Assembly (NCBI RefSeq): GCF_900199435.1
Contig: NZ_OAML01000002.1
Span: 558,001-622,000, forward strand
From: Pygmaiobacter massiliensis
GTDB lineage: Bacteria > Bacillota > Clostridia > Oscillospirales > Ruminococcaceae
Reading direction: 5' to 3'
DNA: 64,000 nucleotides
The notes beneath the pieces were generated by a model. It was not told the origin of the DNA. It made no database searches and saw only the letters and a list, made by a program, of their open reading frames with translations. This document shows positions 24,841-32,417 of this stretch, in pieces; positions within the stretch are counted from its first letter, which is position 1; each line of letters begins with the position of its first letter. The position numbers were made by a program, and so were the translations under genes.

Positions 24841-27341
24841 ATGAGAAGCTTTTTATTATTGTTCCCCTCGTTTCTGTGCTGTGCAACGCCTTTTTGTTTT
24901 TGACCTGCCTTTCTGCCAAAAAAGATCGTGTCATCTACGCATTTTTAGAGCTGCTGGCAGTTTTTATGGCATGGTGCGGCGGCTCGCTATTTATGCGGTT
25001 AGAGCTTTACCCCGGCTCATTGTTCTGGTATGAAGTATCGATTATGGGTATCTTTTTGGTGCCGGTTTTCGTTTATAACTTCATCTATCGTTTCTGCGAT
25101 GCCAAGGGCAGTTTTATTCGCACTCTCTTATTTGCAAGCTGGATTGTAATTACCGCGATGAACCTTTCACACGTCTTTATCCATGATCCGCGTGTGTTCG
25201 AAGTCGACGGCGAGCGGATGTTTGCCTTCTCGGTCTCTCCGGCTATCGTGTTCCCCCTTGTACTCGCGATTTTCACGTTGGGCATGGCATGGCACACCGC
25301 TGTGCGCGGCGTAAAAGAAGGCCGCGTTTCAATGGTAGATTTGCGTCCGCTCATTATCGGTGTTCTTGTTATGTTTGTCGGTACTTTTTTGGACGTTTTT
25401 CCAATCTTTGTTTCCCTGCCCAATGATACGCTGGTTTGCGGTATCAATGCACTATTTCTTTACTATGCGCTTTATCGCCGCCGACTGATTACACTGACCC
25501 ACATGGCCTCGAACAGCTCGAGCTATCTGCTCTCAGCCATCTTCACTACGCTGATTCTGATTGCCTCTTTTTCCGGCGTAGACCAATTTTACAATCAGTA
25601 CCTCGGTGCATTTGCAGAGTACAAAACTATCGTGGTTGCAGTGGGCTTTTCGTTACTCACCATGGCTGTTTATCATGTAACGCGCCGAATGATGAACAAT
25701 CTGTTCACAAAGCGGCAAGAAGCTCGTGACAGCACACTCAAACAATTCAGCATTTCGGTCAGCAAAGAGCTGGAGCTGGAACCGCTACTGGACCTTTATA
25801 AGAATTTTTTGCAGGAGAACTTCCCTACGCGCACTGCCTACCTCTGTGTTCACGAAGCGCAGATGCACCGGTACCGCATTGTTTCCTGCACGCAAGAAAT
25901 GACTGAACTCTCCTTTGAACTTTCCGACTCTCATCCGCTCATTAAATGGCTAATTGAGCAAAAACATAGCGCCTATTACAACGACTTTGCCCGTACCCAG
26001 TCTTTTAAATCGATGTGGCAAGCCGAAAAGCGATTGCTCGCTGACCTGAATGTAGGCTACGTGCTGCCGCTTATCTACGATGACGAGCTGGCTGGCATCA
26101 CCTTTTTCACCCATACCGAAGGCAAAAATCGATTTTCGCCCGGCGAACTGAACTATCTGGATTCCGCAGGCGCGATTTTGTCGATTGCTTTGCGAAATGC
26201 TTATATGTACACTGCAATGCAGCAAGAGGCACGCGAAGATGCCATGACCGGGCTTTATAACCGCGGCTATTTTAACGAATGTATCAAAAAAGAATTTGCG
26301 CTTGCCCGACACGATACGGCGACCTTGATGATGCTGAATATGGACGATTTTCGGCTTTATAATGAACTGTACGGCATCCGCGAAGGTGATGCCGCTCTGG
26401 TTCAGCTTGCGCAAAATCTAAAGGCGATTATTGGCAACCGTGGTGTAATTGCGCGGTACAGCGGCAAAGAATTCGCTGTATTTCTCCCCTTCTGCGATGC
26501 CCGCGTAGCGCAAGAGCTTGCACTACATCTGAAAAAGCTGCCGGTAACCCCGCCAGACAGCAATCGTTACCTTACTTACAGCATCGGCATCTGTACTTAT
26601 CCTGTGTGTGCTGCAAATATCGACGAGCTATTTACCTATGCCAGCATGGCAGTCTACAGCGGCAAAACAGACGGTAAGAACCGGGTTGTGATTTACAGTC
26701 CCCGCACCGCCTTGGCCAGCGATTCCACCTGTACTTCCAAAAAAGCATTGGCAGAAAGCTGTGCCTCTACAATTTACGCGCTGACGGCGGCTATCGATGC
26801 GAAGGACCACTACACCTTTAACCACTCGCAAAATGTTTCGGAGTACGCCTCTAAGCTGGCCCAGGCCATACCACTGGATGCAGAACATGTGGAAATCATA
26901 CGGCAAGCTGGTCTGTTGCATGATATCGGCAAAATTGGCATTCCGGAGTCAATTCTTTCTAAAACCTCTACCCTCTCTAACGAAGAGTATCAGATTATGA
27001 AGACCCATGCCGAGGGCGCCATGGCTATGATACGGCACCTGCCCTCGCTTGATTACGTTATTCCTACTGCGATTGCACACCATGAACGCTGGGACGGCAA
27101 AGGCTATCCGCGCGGGCTTTCCGGAGAGGTTATCCCAATTGGCGGACGCTGCCTGTGCCTTGCAGATTCTTTCGACGCAATGACTTCGAAACGGTCTTAT
27201 AAAGACGCGCTTACGGTAGAAGCCGCGCTTGAAGAAATCCGCCGCAATCTAGGTACCCAATTTGACCCCCAACTGGGCCTCTTGTTTATTCGCTTGGTAG
27301 AAGACGGTACCATTACTGTGTATGGCAACGCCGGTGTATAG
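24831..27341 (+). CDS. Membrane HD-GYP c-di-GMP phosphodiesterase, 7TM/GAF/degenerate GGDEF/HD-GYP
   Basis: The protein probably degrades cyclic di-GMP at the membrane. N-terminal helices (about 1-275) resemble the seven-helix sensor of histidine kinases; then a GAF-like region (about 305-455), a GGDEF domain (DAMTGLYNRGYF, but SGKEF replaces GGDEF, so inactive or GTP-sensing), and a C-terminal HD-GYP domain with LLHDIGKIGIP and HHERWDGKGYP, both metal- and GYP-motifs intact. The TTG start at 24831 follows GAGGGGG and overlaps the GH3 stop by ten bases; the frame also opens at 24795 inside the GH3 gene without a site. The overlap couples its translation to GH3. Confidence 0.9.
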   Translation: MSLNEKLFIIVPLVSVLCNAFLFLTCLSAKKDRVIYAFLELLAVFMAWCGGSLFMRLELYPGSLFWYEVSIMGIFLVPVFVYNFIYRFCDAKGSFIRTLLFASWIVITAMNLSHVFIHDPRVFEVDGERMFAFSVSPAIVFPLVLAIFTLGMAWHTAVRGVKEGRVSMVDLRPLIIGVLVMFVGTFLDVFPIFVSLPNDTLVCGINALFLYYALYRRRLITLTHMASNSSSYLLSAIFTTLILIASFSGVDQFYNQYLGAFAEYKTIVVAVGFSLLTMAVYHVTRRMMNNLFTKRQEARDSTLKQFSISVSKELELEPLLDLYKNFLQENFPTRTAYLCVHEAQMHRYRIVSCTQEMTELSFELSDSHPLIKWLIEQKHSAYYNDFARTQSFKSMWQAEKRLLADLNVGYVLPLIYDDELAGITFFTHTEGKNRFSPGELNYLDSAGAILSIALRNAYMYTAMQQEAREDAMTGLYNRGYFNECIKKEFALARHDTATLMMLNMDDFRLYNELYGIREGDAALVQLAQNLKAIIGNRGVIARYSGKEFAVFLPFCDARVAQELALHLKKLPVTPPDSNRYLTYSIGICTYPVCAANIDELFTYASMAVYSGKTDGKNRVVIYSPRTALASDSTCTSKKALAESCASTIYALTAAIDAKDHYTFNHSQNVSEYASKLAQAIPLDAEHVEIIRQAGLLHDIGKIGIPESILSKTSTLSNEEYQIMKTHAEGAMAMIRHLPSLDYVIPTAIAHHERWDGKGYPRGLSGEVIPIGGRCLCLADSFDAMTSKRSYKDALTVEAALEEIRRNLGTQFDPQLGLLFIRLVEDGTITVYGNAGV

Positions 27342-27395
27342 TTGCAGACTGTTTTAGGCGCTTTCCGGCGCTAAAGCCCCAAATAGGCTTGCAAA

Positions 27396-27446
27396 ATAAA
27401 AAGAGGGCATCATCGCTTACAAAACGATGATGCCCTCTTTAATTAT
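27396..27446 (+). terminator. Bidirectional terminator between HD-GYP and the metal ATPase
   Basis: A perfect 16-bp stem (AAAGAGGGCATCATCG and complement) with a 9-base loop has A- and T-runs on both sides. Confidence 0.9.
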
Positions 27447-27482
27447 AAATGCCCTAACAACTCATTATTTAGATGTCAGCGC

Positions 27483-29330
27483 TTACAAGTTTTTGGTATT
27501 TAAAGCGCGGGTTGCGTTGATAATGGCAATCACTGAAACGCCAACGTCTGCGAACACGGCCTCCCACATATTTGCCATACCGAGAGCACCCAAGATTAAA
27601 ACCAGGAACTTTACGCCAAGTGCAAAAATGATATTCTGCTTTACAATCTTGAGCGTTTTCTGAGCAATGGCAATCGCTGTTACAATGCCAGAAGGTTTAT
27701 CGTCCATTAGAACGATATCGGCTGCTTCGATTGCGGCATCGGAACCAAGGCCGCCCATCGCAATGCCAATGTCGGCACGAGAGAGCACCGGCGCATCGTT
27801 GATGCCATCGCCCACGAATACGAGCTTGCCCTGCTCGCTGGTCTGCGCAAGCAATTTCTCTACCCAGTCCACCTTATCTCCGGGGAGCAGCTCTGCATGG
27901 ACTTCGTCCAGCCCAAGCGTTTTGCCTACCGTTTCGCCCACTGCTTTTGCATCACCAGTAAGCATTACGGTTTTGCGAATGCCTGCTTTACGCAGCCCTT
28001 CAATCGCAACGGAAGCATCTGCTTTCGGCTCATCTGCAATGAGTACTGCACCAAGGAAGCGCCCTGCCTCGGCAAGGTATACTACGGTACCCGGCTGAGA
28101 CGGAGTTTCAAACTCGATTTGCTCGCGCCGCATCAGCTTCTCGTTGCCGCAGAAATAAACTTTGCCGTTAATTTCTGCCTGCACACCATGGCCGGCAATT
28201 TCTTCTATCTTGCCGATATCTGCTGTCTTGGGCAGCTCTCCAGCTGCTTTTTTCAGCGATTTGGAAATCGGGTGATCCGAATAGCTTTCACAAAGTGCGG
28301 CAAGCGTCAAAAGCTGCGTCTGCGTGCCCTCTTTTGGATAAACACCAACCACATCAAAGCTCCCTTTGGTAAGGGTGCCTGTTTTATCGAAGACGACAAA
28401 CTCTGCTTTGCTTAGCGCCTCTAAATAGTTGCTGCCCTTTACAAGAATGCCACGGCGCGAAGCACCGCCAATGCCGCCAAAAAAGCTGAGCGGCACCGAA
28501 ATGACAAGCGCACACGGGCAGGAGATTACCAAAAAGATGAGGGCACGATGAATCCATTCGCTCCAGTTACCCACGAAAATCGGGGGCACAAAAGCGAGCA
28601 GCGCAGCGCATGCCACCACAACCGGGGTGTAATAGCGCGCGAATTTGGTAATAAAGTTTTCGCTAGCCGCCTTTTTGCTGCTTGCATTTTCCACAAGGTC
28701 CAAAATTTTTGCAACGGTTGATTCGCCAAACTCTTTGGCAACCTGTATTTCCAGCAAGCCGGTCAGGTTGATGCAGCCCGAAACAGCGTTATCCCCTTCT
28801 GCAAGCTCACGCGGCACACTTTCGCCTGTCAATGCGGCAGTGTCTGCCATACTGCTGCCGCTGATTATGGTGCCATCAAGCGGGATTTTTTCGCCGGGCT
28901 TAACCACGATGATATCGCCTACCTTGATGGTTTCGGGGTCGACCTGCACCAGCTCTTCCCCGCGGCGGATATTGGCGTAGTCGGGTCGAATGTCCATAAG
29001 GCTTGCGATAGAGGCGCGCGATTTCCCTACGGCATAGTGCTCGAACAATTCGCCTACCTGATAAAACACCATAACGGCTACGCCTTCGGGGTATTCGCCT
29101 ACGGCAAACGCCCCCACAGTAGCAAGGCTCATCAAAAAGTTTTCATCGAGCATCTGTCCACGCAGCAGGTTGCCCGCAGCTTCTTTTAATACGCCGCCCC
29201 CTACTACAAAGTATGGAACTAAAAACGCGATCAGCCGCGCCACGCCGGTCAGCGGCAGCAAAAGAGCAGCCGCAAACAATACAAGACCCGCTAAAATGCG
29301 CCACAGCGCCTTTTTCTCTTTCTTTGTCAT
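27483..29330 (-). CDS. cadA: P1B-type ATPase exporting Zn/Cd/Pb (CadA/ZntA-like)
   Basis: A membrane pump that drives divalent metal out with ATP. The 615-residue protein has eight hydrophobic segments, the SCPCAL metal-transport motif, AALTGES in the actuator domain, the phosphorylated DKTGTLTKG, the SDHPIS motif and MLTGD/GDGINDAP. The usual N-terminal metal-binding domain is missing and encoded separately just upstream. The CPC motif with a C-terminal DKPSGIVTAIAIA pattern fits the Zn/Cd/Pb group rather than copper. GAGGG precedes the ATG. Third gene of the operon after a CadC-like regulator. Confidence 0.9.
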   Translation of the reverse strand: MTKKEKKALWRILAGLVLFAAALLLPLTGVARLIAFLVPYFVVGGGVLKEAAGNLLRGQMLDENFLMSLATVGAFAVGEYPEGVAVMVFYQVGELFEHYAVGKSRASIASLMDIRPDYANIRRGEELVQVDPETIKVGDIIVVKPGEKIPLDGTIISGSSMADTAALTGESVPRELAEGDNAVSGCINLTGLLEIQVAKEFGESTVAKILDLVENASSKKAASENFITKFARYYTPVVVACAALLAFVPPIFVGNWSEWIHRALIFLVISCPCALVISVPLSFFGGIGGASRRGILVKGSNYLEALSKAEFVVFDKTGTLTKGSFDVVGVYPKEGTQTQLLTLAALCESYSDHPISKSLKKAAGELPKTADIGKIEEIAGHGVQAEINGKVYFCGNEKLMRREQIEFETPSQPGTVVYLAEAGRFLGAVLIADEPKADASVAIEGLRKAGIRKTVMLTGDAKAVGETVGKTLGLDEVHAELLPGDKVDWVEKLLAQTSEQGKLVFVGDGINDAPVLSRADIGIAMGGLGSDAAIEAADIVLMDDKPSGIVTAIAIAQKTLKIVKQNIIFALGVKFLVLILGALGMANMWEAVFADVGVSVIAIINATRALNTKNL

Positions 29331-29399
29331 AACGGTACCCTCTCTTCTTTCATCTGCCCTAGCTGCGCCGCCATCGAGGCCCGGCAGCGCAAGGCAATC

Positions 29400-29621
29400 T
29401 TATTTCAGCAAGATGGTGCAGTCTGGTTCTACTTTTTTGCAGGCTTTTGCTGCTGCCTGTAAAATTTCTTCAAAGCGGCTGTCCTCGGCCTCCAGCACCA
29501 GTTTCTGTGTCATAAAGCTGATGCTCGCATCGGTAACACCGTCAATTTTTTTGATTGCCTGCTCCATTTTAGCTGCGCAGTTTGCGCAATCAAGGTCCTG
29601 CAATTTAAATGTTTTTTTCAT
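29400..29621 (-). CDS. Free-standing HMA metal-binding domain protein
   Basis: A 73-residue heavy-metal-associated domain with LDCANCAAKMEQAI (about 10-23), the CxxC metal site, and a ferredoxin-like fold pattern. In most CadA pumps this domain is the N-terminus; here it is its own gene between the regulator and the pump and may deliver metal to the pump. AGAGGGGAG precedes the ATG at 29621; an earlier in-frame start at 29651 lies beside the regulator stop and has no site. Confidence 0.88.
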   Translation of the reverse strand: MKKTFKLQDLDCANCAAKMEQAIKKIDGVTDASISFMTQKLVLEAEDSRFEEILQAAAKACKKVEPDCTILLK

Positions 29622-29656
29622 CGTTTGCTCCCCTCTGTGTGCGTTGCACACGCTGT

Positions 29657-30043
29657 TTATTCTTCAGTAATATGGTTCATACCCTGGTTCAAAATGGTGC
29701 GTACGTGGTCATCTGCCAGCGAATAAATAATCGACTTGCCATCGCGGCGGTTTGCAACCAGCTTAGAATTTTTGAGTACCCGCAGCTGATGGCTGATGGC
29801 AGATTGCGTCATGCCCAAAAGCTGTGCAATGTCACAAACACACATGGGTGCTTCAAAAAGAACATACAAAATCTTAATTCTGGTAGAGTCTCCAAACACT
29901 TTATACAGCTCTGCCAAATCGTACAGCAGCTCTTCGTCTGGCATTTCGGACTTAACCTGTTCTACCAAGCCCGGATGAGTTTGGATAAACTCGCAGCTCT
30001 CGGGAATCGCATCACAGCACTCTATGCCGTTTTTATCAACCAT
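29657..30043 (-). CDS. cadC: ArsR/SmtB-family metal sensor (CadC-like)
   Basis: A dimeric repressor released from DNA by metal. The 128-residue protein has winged-helix sequence PMCVCDIAQLLGMTQSAISHQLRVL; the CVC pair plus N-terminal cysteines (ECCDAIPESC) match the alpha3N Cd/Pb site of CadC, and DDH with a later HITE near the C-terminus match the alpha5 Zn site. Both site types therefore appear present. GGAGG lies seven bases before the ATG at 30043. It heads the operon and has a palindromic operator at its promoter. Metal choice (Cd, Pb, Zn) is inferred. Confidence 0.9.
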   Translation of the reverse strand: MVDKNGIECCDAIPESCEFIQTHPGLVEQVKSEMPDEELLYDLAELYKVFGDSTRIKILYVLFEAPMCVCDIAQLLGMTQSAISHQLRVLKNSKLVANRRDGKSIIYSLADDHVRTILNQGMNHITEE

Positions 30044-30058
30044 ACTGTCGCCTCCATT

Positions 30059-30080
30059 CATATGAACGATTGTTCATATG
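30059..30080 (-). promoter_or_regulatory. CadC-type operator
   Basis: A perfect 9-4-9 inverted repeat, CATATGAAC-gatt-GTTCATATG, covers the likely transcription start, resembling known SmtB/CadC operators. Confidence 0.78.
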
Positions 30081-30083
30081 TTC

Positions 30084-30111
30084 ATTATATCAATCATTCA
30101 TATTTTGTCAA
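30084..30111 (-). promoter_or_regulatory. Promoter of the cadC-HMA-cadA operon
   Basis: TTGACA and TATAAT, both consensus, are spaced by 16 bases on the minus strand immediately before the operator. Confidence 0.8.
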
Positions 30112-30147
30112 GGGCTTCGAAAATTTATTTTTCTGTTAGCGCGGTAA

Positions 30148-30183
30148 AAGAAAAATCCACACACTTGGTAGTGTGTGGATTTT
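30148..30183 (-). terminator. Intrinsic terminator after bioB
   Basis: A perfect 13-bp stem (AAAATCCACACAC and complement), 6-base loop and T-run on the minus strand. Confidence 0.9.
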
Positions 30184-30191
30184 CAAATCTT

Positions 30192-31169
30192 CTACTCTGC
30201 ATCATCGCCAAGCAACGCTGGGTGGTAGCCAAGCTCTGCAAGCATTGTAAGGTCCTGCTCAATGGTTATGCCCGCAGTGGTCAGCATATCTCCTGAAATC
30301 GCTGCGTTGGCACCAGACTGGAAGCATGCACGCCCCTTATCCGGCATCAAACCTCTGCCGCCTGCCAGCCGAATTGCCCCATCCGGAATCAAAAAGCGGA
30401 AGATTGCAACAATCTGGCGCATTTCATCTACCGTCAGCTTTTTGTTATGCTCGTAAGGCGTGCCGGGGATCGGGTTCAGCATATTGACCGGGATAGACTT
30501 CACTCCCAGCTCACGGGCCGTCAGCACCATATCAATGCGGTCTTCCATCGTTTCGCCAAGGCCCATAATGCCGCCGCTGCACACCTGCATACCCGCTGCC
30601 TGCGCAGCTTGGATGGCAGCTACTTTATCCTCAAACGAATGGGTTGTGCAGATGTTTGGAAAGTTGCGGCGGGAAGTTTCAAGGTTGTTGTGTGCGCGCA
30701 CCGCACCTGCCTGCACCAGTTTTGCAAACTGTTCTTCTTTAAGCAGACCGAAAGAAACGCAAACCGCGATGCCTGTTTCTTTGCGCAAAGCACGCACGCT
30801 CTCACACATGCGGTCTACCTCGGCATCGCTCAGCGCGCGGCCGGAGGTAACAATTGAATAACGCAGCACGCCGCGGTCATCATTGTATTTGCCGTGTGCC
30901 ACAATTTCTTCGGTGGGCAGCAACGGATAAGTTTCCACCTCTGTTTTATAAAAAGCAGACTGCGCACAATACTTGCAATTTTCAGAGCAATGTCCGCTTT
31001 TGCCATTTACAATGGTGCAAATATCGAATGCATTGCCGCAAAAGTGCTGCCTCAGCTCATTGGCCGCACTGCACAGCTGTTCCAGCGGCTGGTTACAAAG
31101 TGCAAGCGCCTCTTCGGCATTGATGCGATAACCATCTTTGATTTTTTCTACTAAGCTTTTCAGTTCCAT
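30192..31169 (-). CDS. bioB: Biotin synthase
   Basis: A radical-SAM enzyme that inserts sulfur into dethiobiotin. The 325-residue protein carries the radical-SAM cluster CSENCKYCAQSAFY (about 61-74), the cysteines that hold the sacrificial cluster region, HNNLETS (about 160-166), and the late IRLAGGR motif with the conserved Arg (about 267-273). GAGGAAGG precedes the ATG. It is alone: no bioA, bioD, bioF or transporter is in the window. Its promoter overlaps a BirA-type operator, so it should be shut off when biotin is plentiful. Confidence 0.94.
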   Translation of the reverse strand: MELKSLVEKIKDGYRINAEEALALCNQPLEQLCSAANELRQHFCGNAFDICTIVNGKSGHCSENCKYCAQSAFYKTEVETYPLLPTEEIVAHGKYNDDRGVLRYSIVTSGRALSDAEVDRMCESVRALRKETGIAVCVSFGLLKEEQFAKLVQAGAVRAHNNLETSRRNFPNICTTHSFEDKVAAIQAAQAAGMQVCSGGIMGLGETMEDRIDMVLTARELGVKSIPVNMLNPIPGTPYEHNKKLTVDEMRQIVAIFRFLIPDGAIRLAGGRGLMPDKGRACFQSGANAAISGDMLTTAGITIEQDLTMLAELGYHPALLGDDAE

Positions 31170-31204
31170 GGAAACCTTCCTCTTTTTTCAGCGTTCTGTG
31201 GTTT

Positions 31205-31233
31205 AGATTAGCATGCCGCGCCGGTTTTGTCAA
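31205..31233 (-). promoter_or_regulatory. bioB promoter
   Basis: TTGACA and TAATCT are spaced by 17 bases on the minus strand. The -35 box is one arm of the BirA-type operator. Confidence 0.75.
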
Positions 31234-31257
31234 CCATATATTTATTTTTAGTTGACA
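31228..31257 (-). promoter_or_regulatory. BirA-type operator at bioB
   Basis: TGTCAAC and GTTGACA form an inverted repeat across 16 AT-rich bases. Arm sequence and spacing match the known BirA sites of Firmicutes (TTGT-AACC with a 14-16 base centre). BirA is not in the window. Confidence 0.78.
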
Positions 31258-31315
31258 TTGATTTTTTAATGCTATACTTTTATACTGCAGCCCAGAAAGC
31301 TTGGCTTAAGTCAGC

Positions 31316-31355
31316 AAAAAAAACAGCTGAGCCCTCTAGATGCAAGGGCTCAGCT
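31316..31355 (-). terminator. Intrinsic terminator after sigK
   Basis: A perfect 11-bp stem (AGCTGAGCCCT and complement), 9-base loop and eight-T run on the minus strand. Confidence 0.92.
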
Positions 31356-31359
31356 TTAT

Positions 31360-32055
31360 TTAATGTCGCGGTGCGTGATCCAGTTCGCTTTTCAATTTTT
31401 CAAGAGCTTTCTTCTCTAGCCGAGATACATAGCTGCGCGAAATGCCAAGCAGCCCCGCAATCTCCTGCTGGGTCAGCGGGTCGTTGCCGCCAAATCCATA
31501 GCGCAGCCTTACAATTTGCCGCTCTCTGCCGTCCAAATGGGTGTCTACCAGCTGTCGAATTTTTTCCGCCTCTGCTTTTTGCTCACAGGCCTCATCTACA
31601 AAAACGCTGTCTGCCAGCACATCGCTCAAGGTCAAGTCGCCATCGCCACGCTCAGAGTCAATCGGCTCATTGATGGAAAGCGTTCCTCCGCTTTTTTTGC
31701 CGGAGCGGAAAAACATCAGCACTTCGTTTTCGATGCATTTTGCTGCAAAGGTAGAAAAACGAGTGTGCTTATCCGGGTCGAAACTTGCCACTGCTTTAAT
31801 AAGTCCAATGGTACCGATGCTGATCAGATCATCATTATCTGCCGTACCGGGGTAATATTTTTTAACAACGTGGGCTACAAGCCGCAGGTTATGGCTGATT
31901 AGTTTATCTCTTGCTGCCATGTCGCCTTGCCGCAGCGCCTCAAAGCACTCAGCCTCCTCCGCCTTCGTCAACGGGCGCGGAAAACTGCTGCTTTCGAGGT
32001 GCAGCATAAAATACAGCATATTTCCGGCAACGAAGGCCAAAAACGTCGTGAACAA
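31360..32055 (-). CDS. sigK: RNA polymerase sporulation sigma factor sigma-K
   Basis: The late mother-cell sigma factor of sporulation. The 231-residue protein has the hydrophobic pro-like N-terminus FLAFVAGNMLYFMLHLESSSFPRPLT, region 2 (NLRLVAHVVKKYY, DDLISIGTIGLIKAV, RFSTFAAKCIENEVLMFFR) and region 4 (GRERQIVRLRYGF, TQQEIAGLLGISRSYVSRLEKKALEKL), close to sigma-K. Sigma-E is the main alternative, but the short N-terminus and missing longer pro-sequence favour sigma-K. The TTG start follows AAGGAG. The gene is intact, with no skin-type element. A sigma-E-like promoter lies upstream. Confidence 0.88.
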   Translation of the reverse strand: MFTTFLAFVAGNMLYFMLHLESSSFPRPLTKAEEAECFEALRQGDMAARDKLISHNLRLVAHVVKKYYPGTADNDDLISIGTIGLIKAVASFDPDKHTRFSTFAAKCIENEVLMFFRSGKKSGGTLSINEPIDSERGDGDLTLSDVLADSVFVDEACEQKAEAEKIRQLVDTHLDGRERQIVRLRYGFGGNDPLTQQEIAGLLGISRSYVSRLEKKALEKLKSELDHAPRH

Positions 32056-32080
32056 ATATCGTCACTCCTTCCTTTGTTTT

Positions 32081-32107
32081 ACTTTATGAAGAGGACAAGA
32101 AAGCTAT
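32081..32107 (-). promoter_or_regulatory. Possible sigma-E-type promoter of sigK
   Basis: On the minus strand ATA, 16 bases, then CATAAAGT resembles the sigma-E pattern (ATA, 16-18 bases, CATACANT). In Bacillus sigK is read by sigma-E. One mismatch; weak on its own. Confidence 0.35.
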
Positions 32108-32140
32108 GTGCGGACAAAACTTGTACGGCTTGACCGTTAT

Positions 32141-32180
32141 ATAAAAAAACAGAGCCTGCCTTTCTGGGCAAGCTCTGTTT
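32141..32180 (-). terminator. Intrinsic terminator after the DUF3006 gene
   Basis: A long stem (AAACAGAGC outer arm, TGCC/GGCA inner arm, one mismatch) is followed by TTTTTTT on the minus strand. Confidence 0.85.
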
Positions 32181-32186
32181 GTTTTT

Positions 32187-32402
32187 TTAGCGTCGCAGCA
32201 GAGCATCCAGTCTGCTTTGCATTTTGGCACGGCGCGCATTCGTAATTGCAAGGTCGGGCACAAAATTTCCGCTTTGCTCAAGCCGGCCCCATGTGCCCTC
32301 TTTTGCTTTTCCAATCTGCGCCGCTGGTAAAACCAGCTCTTTTTCTTCCATATCTACCAAAACGGCTTTGCCGTCTTCAATACGGTCAATACAGTAAAGC
32401 AT
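32187..32402 (-). CDS. DUF3006 small protein
   Basis: A 71-residue protein matching DUF3006 (YCIDRIEDGKAVLVDMEEKELVLPA at the N-terminus and a basic, helical C-terminus with RRAKMQSRLDALLRR). Function unknown. Genes of this family are commonly found directly after ComEC-like metallo-beta-lactamase-fold genes, as here with a 15-base gap. AAGGAAGGG precedes the ATG. It may be a small accessory or regulatory partner of the hydrolase. Confidence 0.82.
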   Translation of the reverse strand: MLYCIDRIEDGKAVLVDMEEKELVLPAAQIGKAKEGTWGRLEQSGNFVPDLAITNARRAKMQSRLDALLRR

Positions 32403-32417
32403 ATGGTTCCCTTCCTT

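Noticed and set aside
31252-31355. Possible small RNA on the plus strand between bioB and sigK
   Set aside because: TTGACA is paired with TATACT by only 15 bases, and that TTGACA is an arm of the BirA operator; the hairpin is explained as the sigK terminator.
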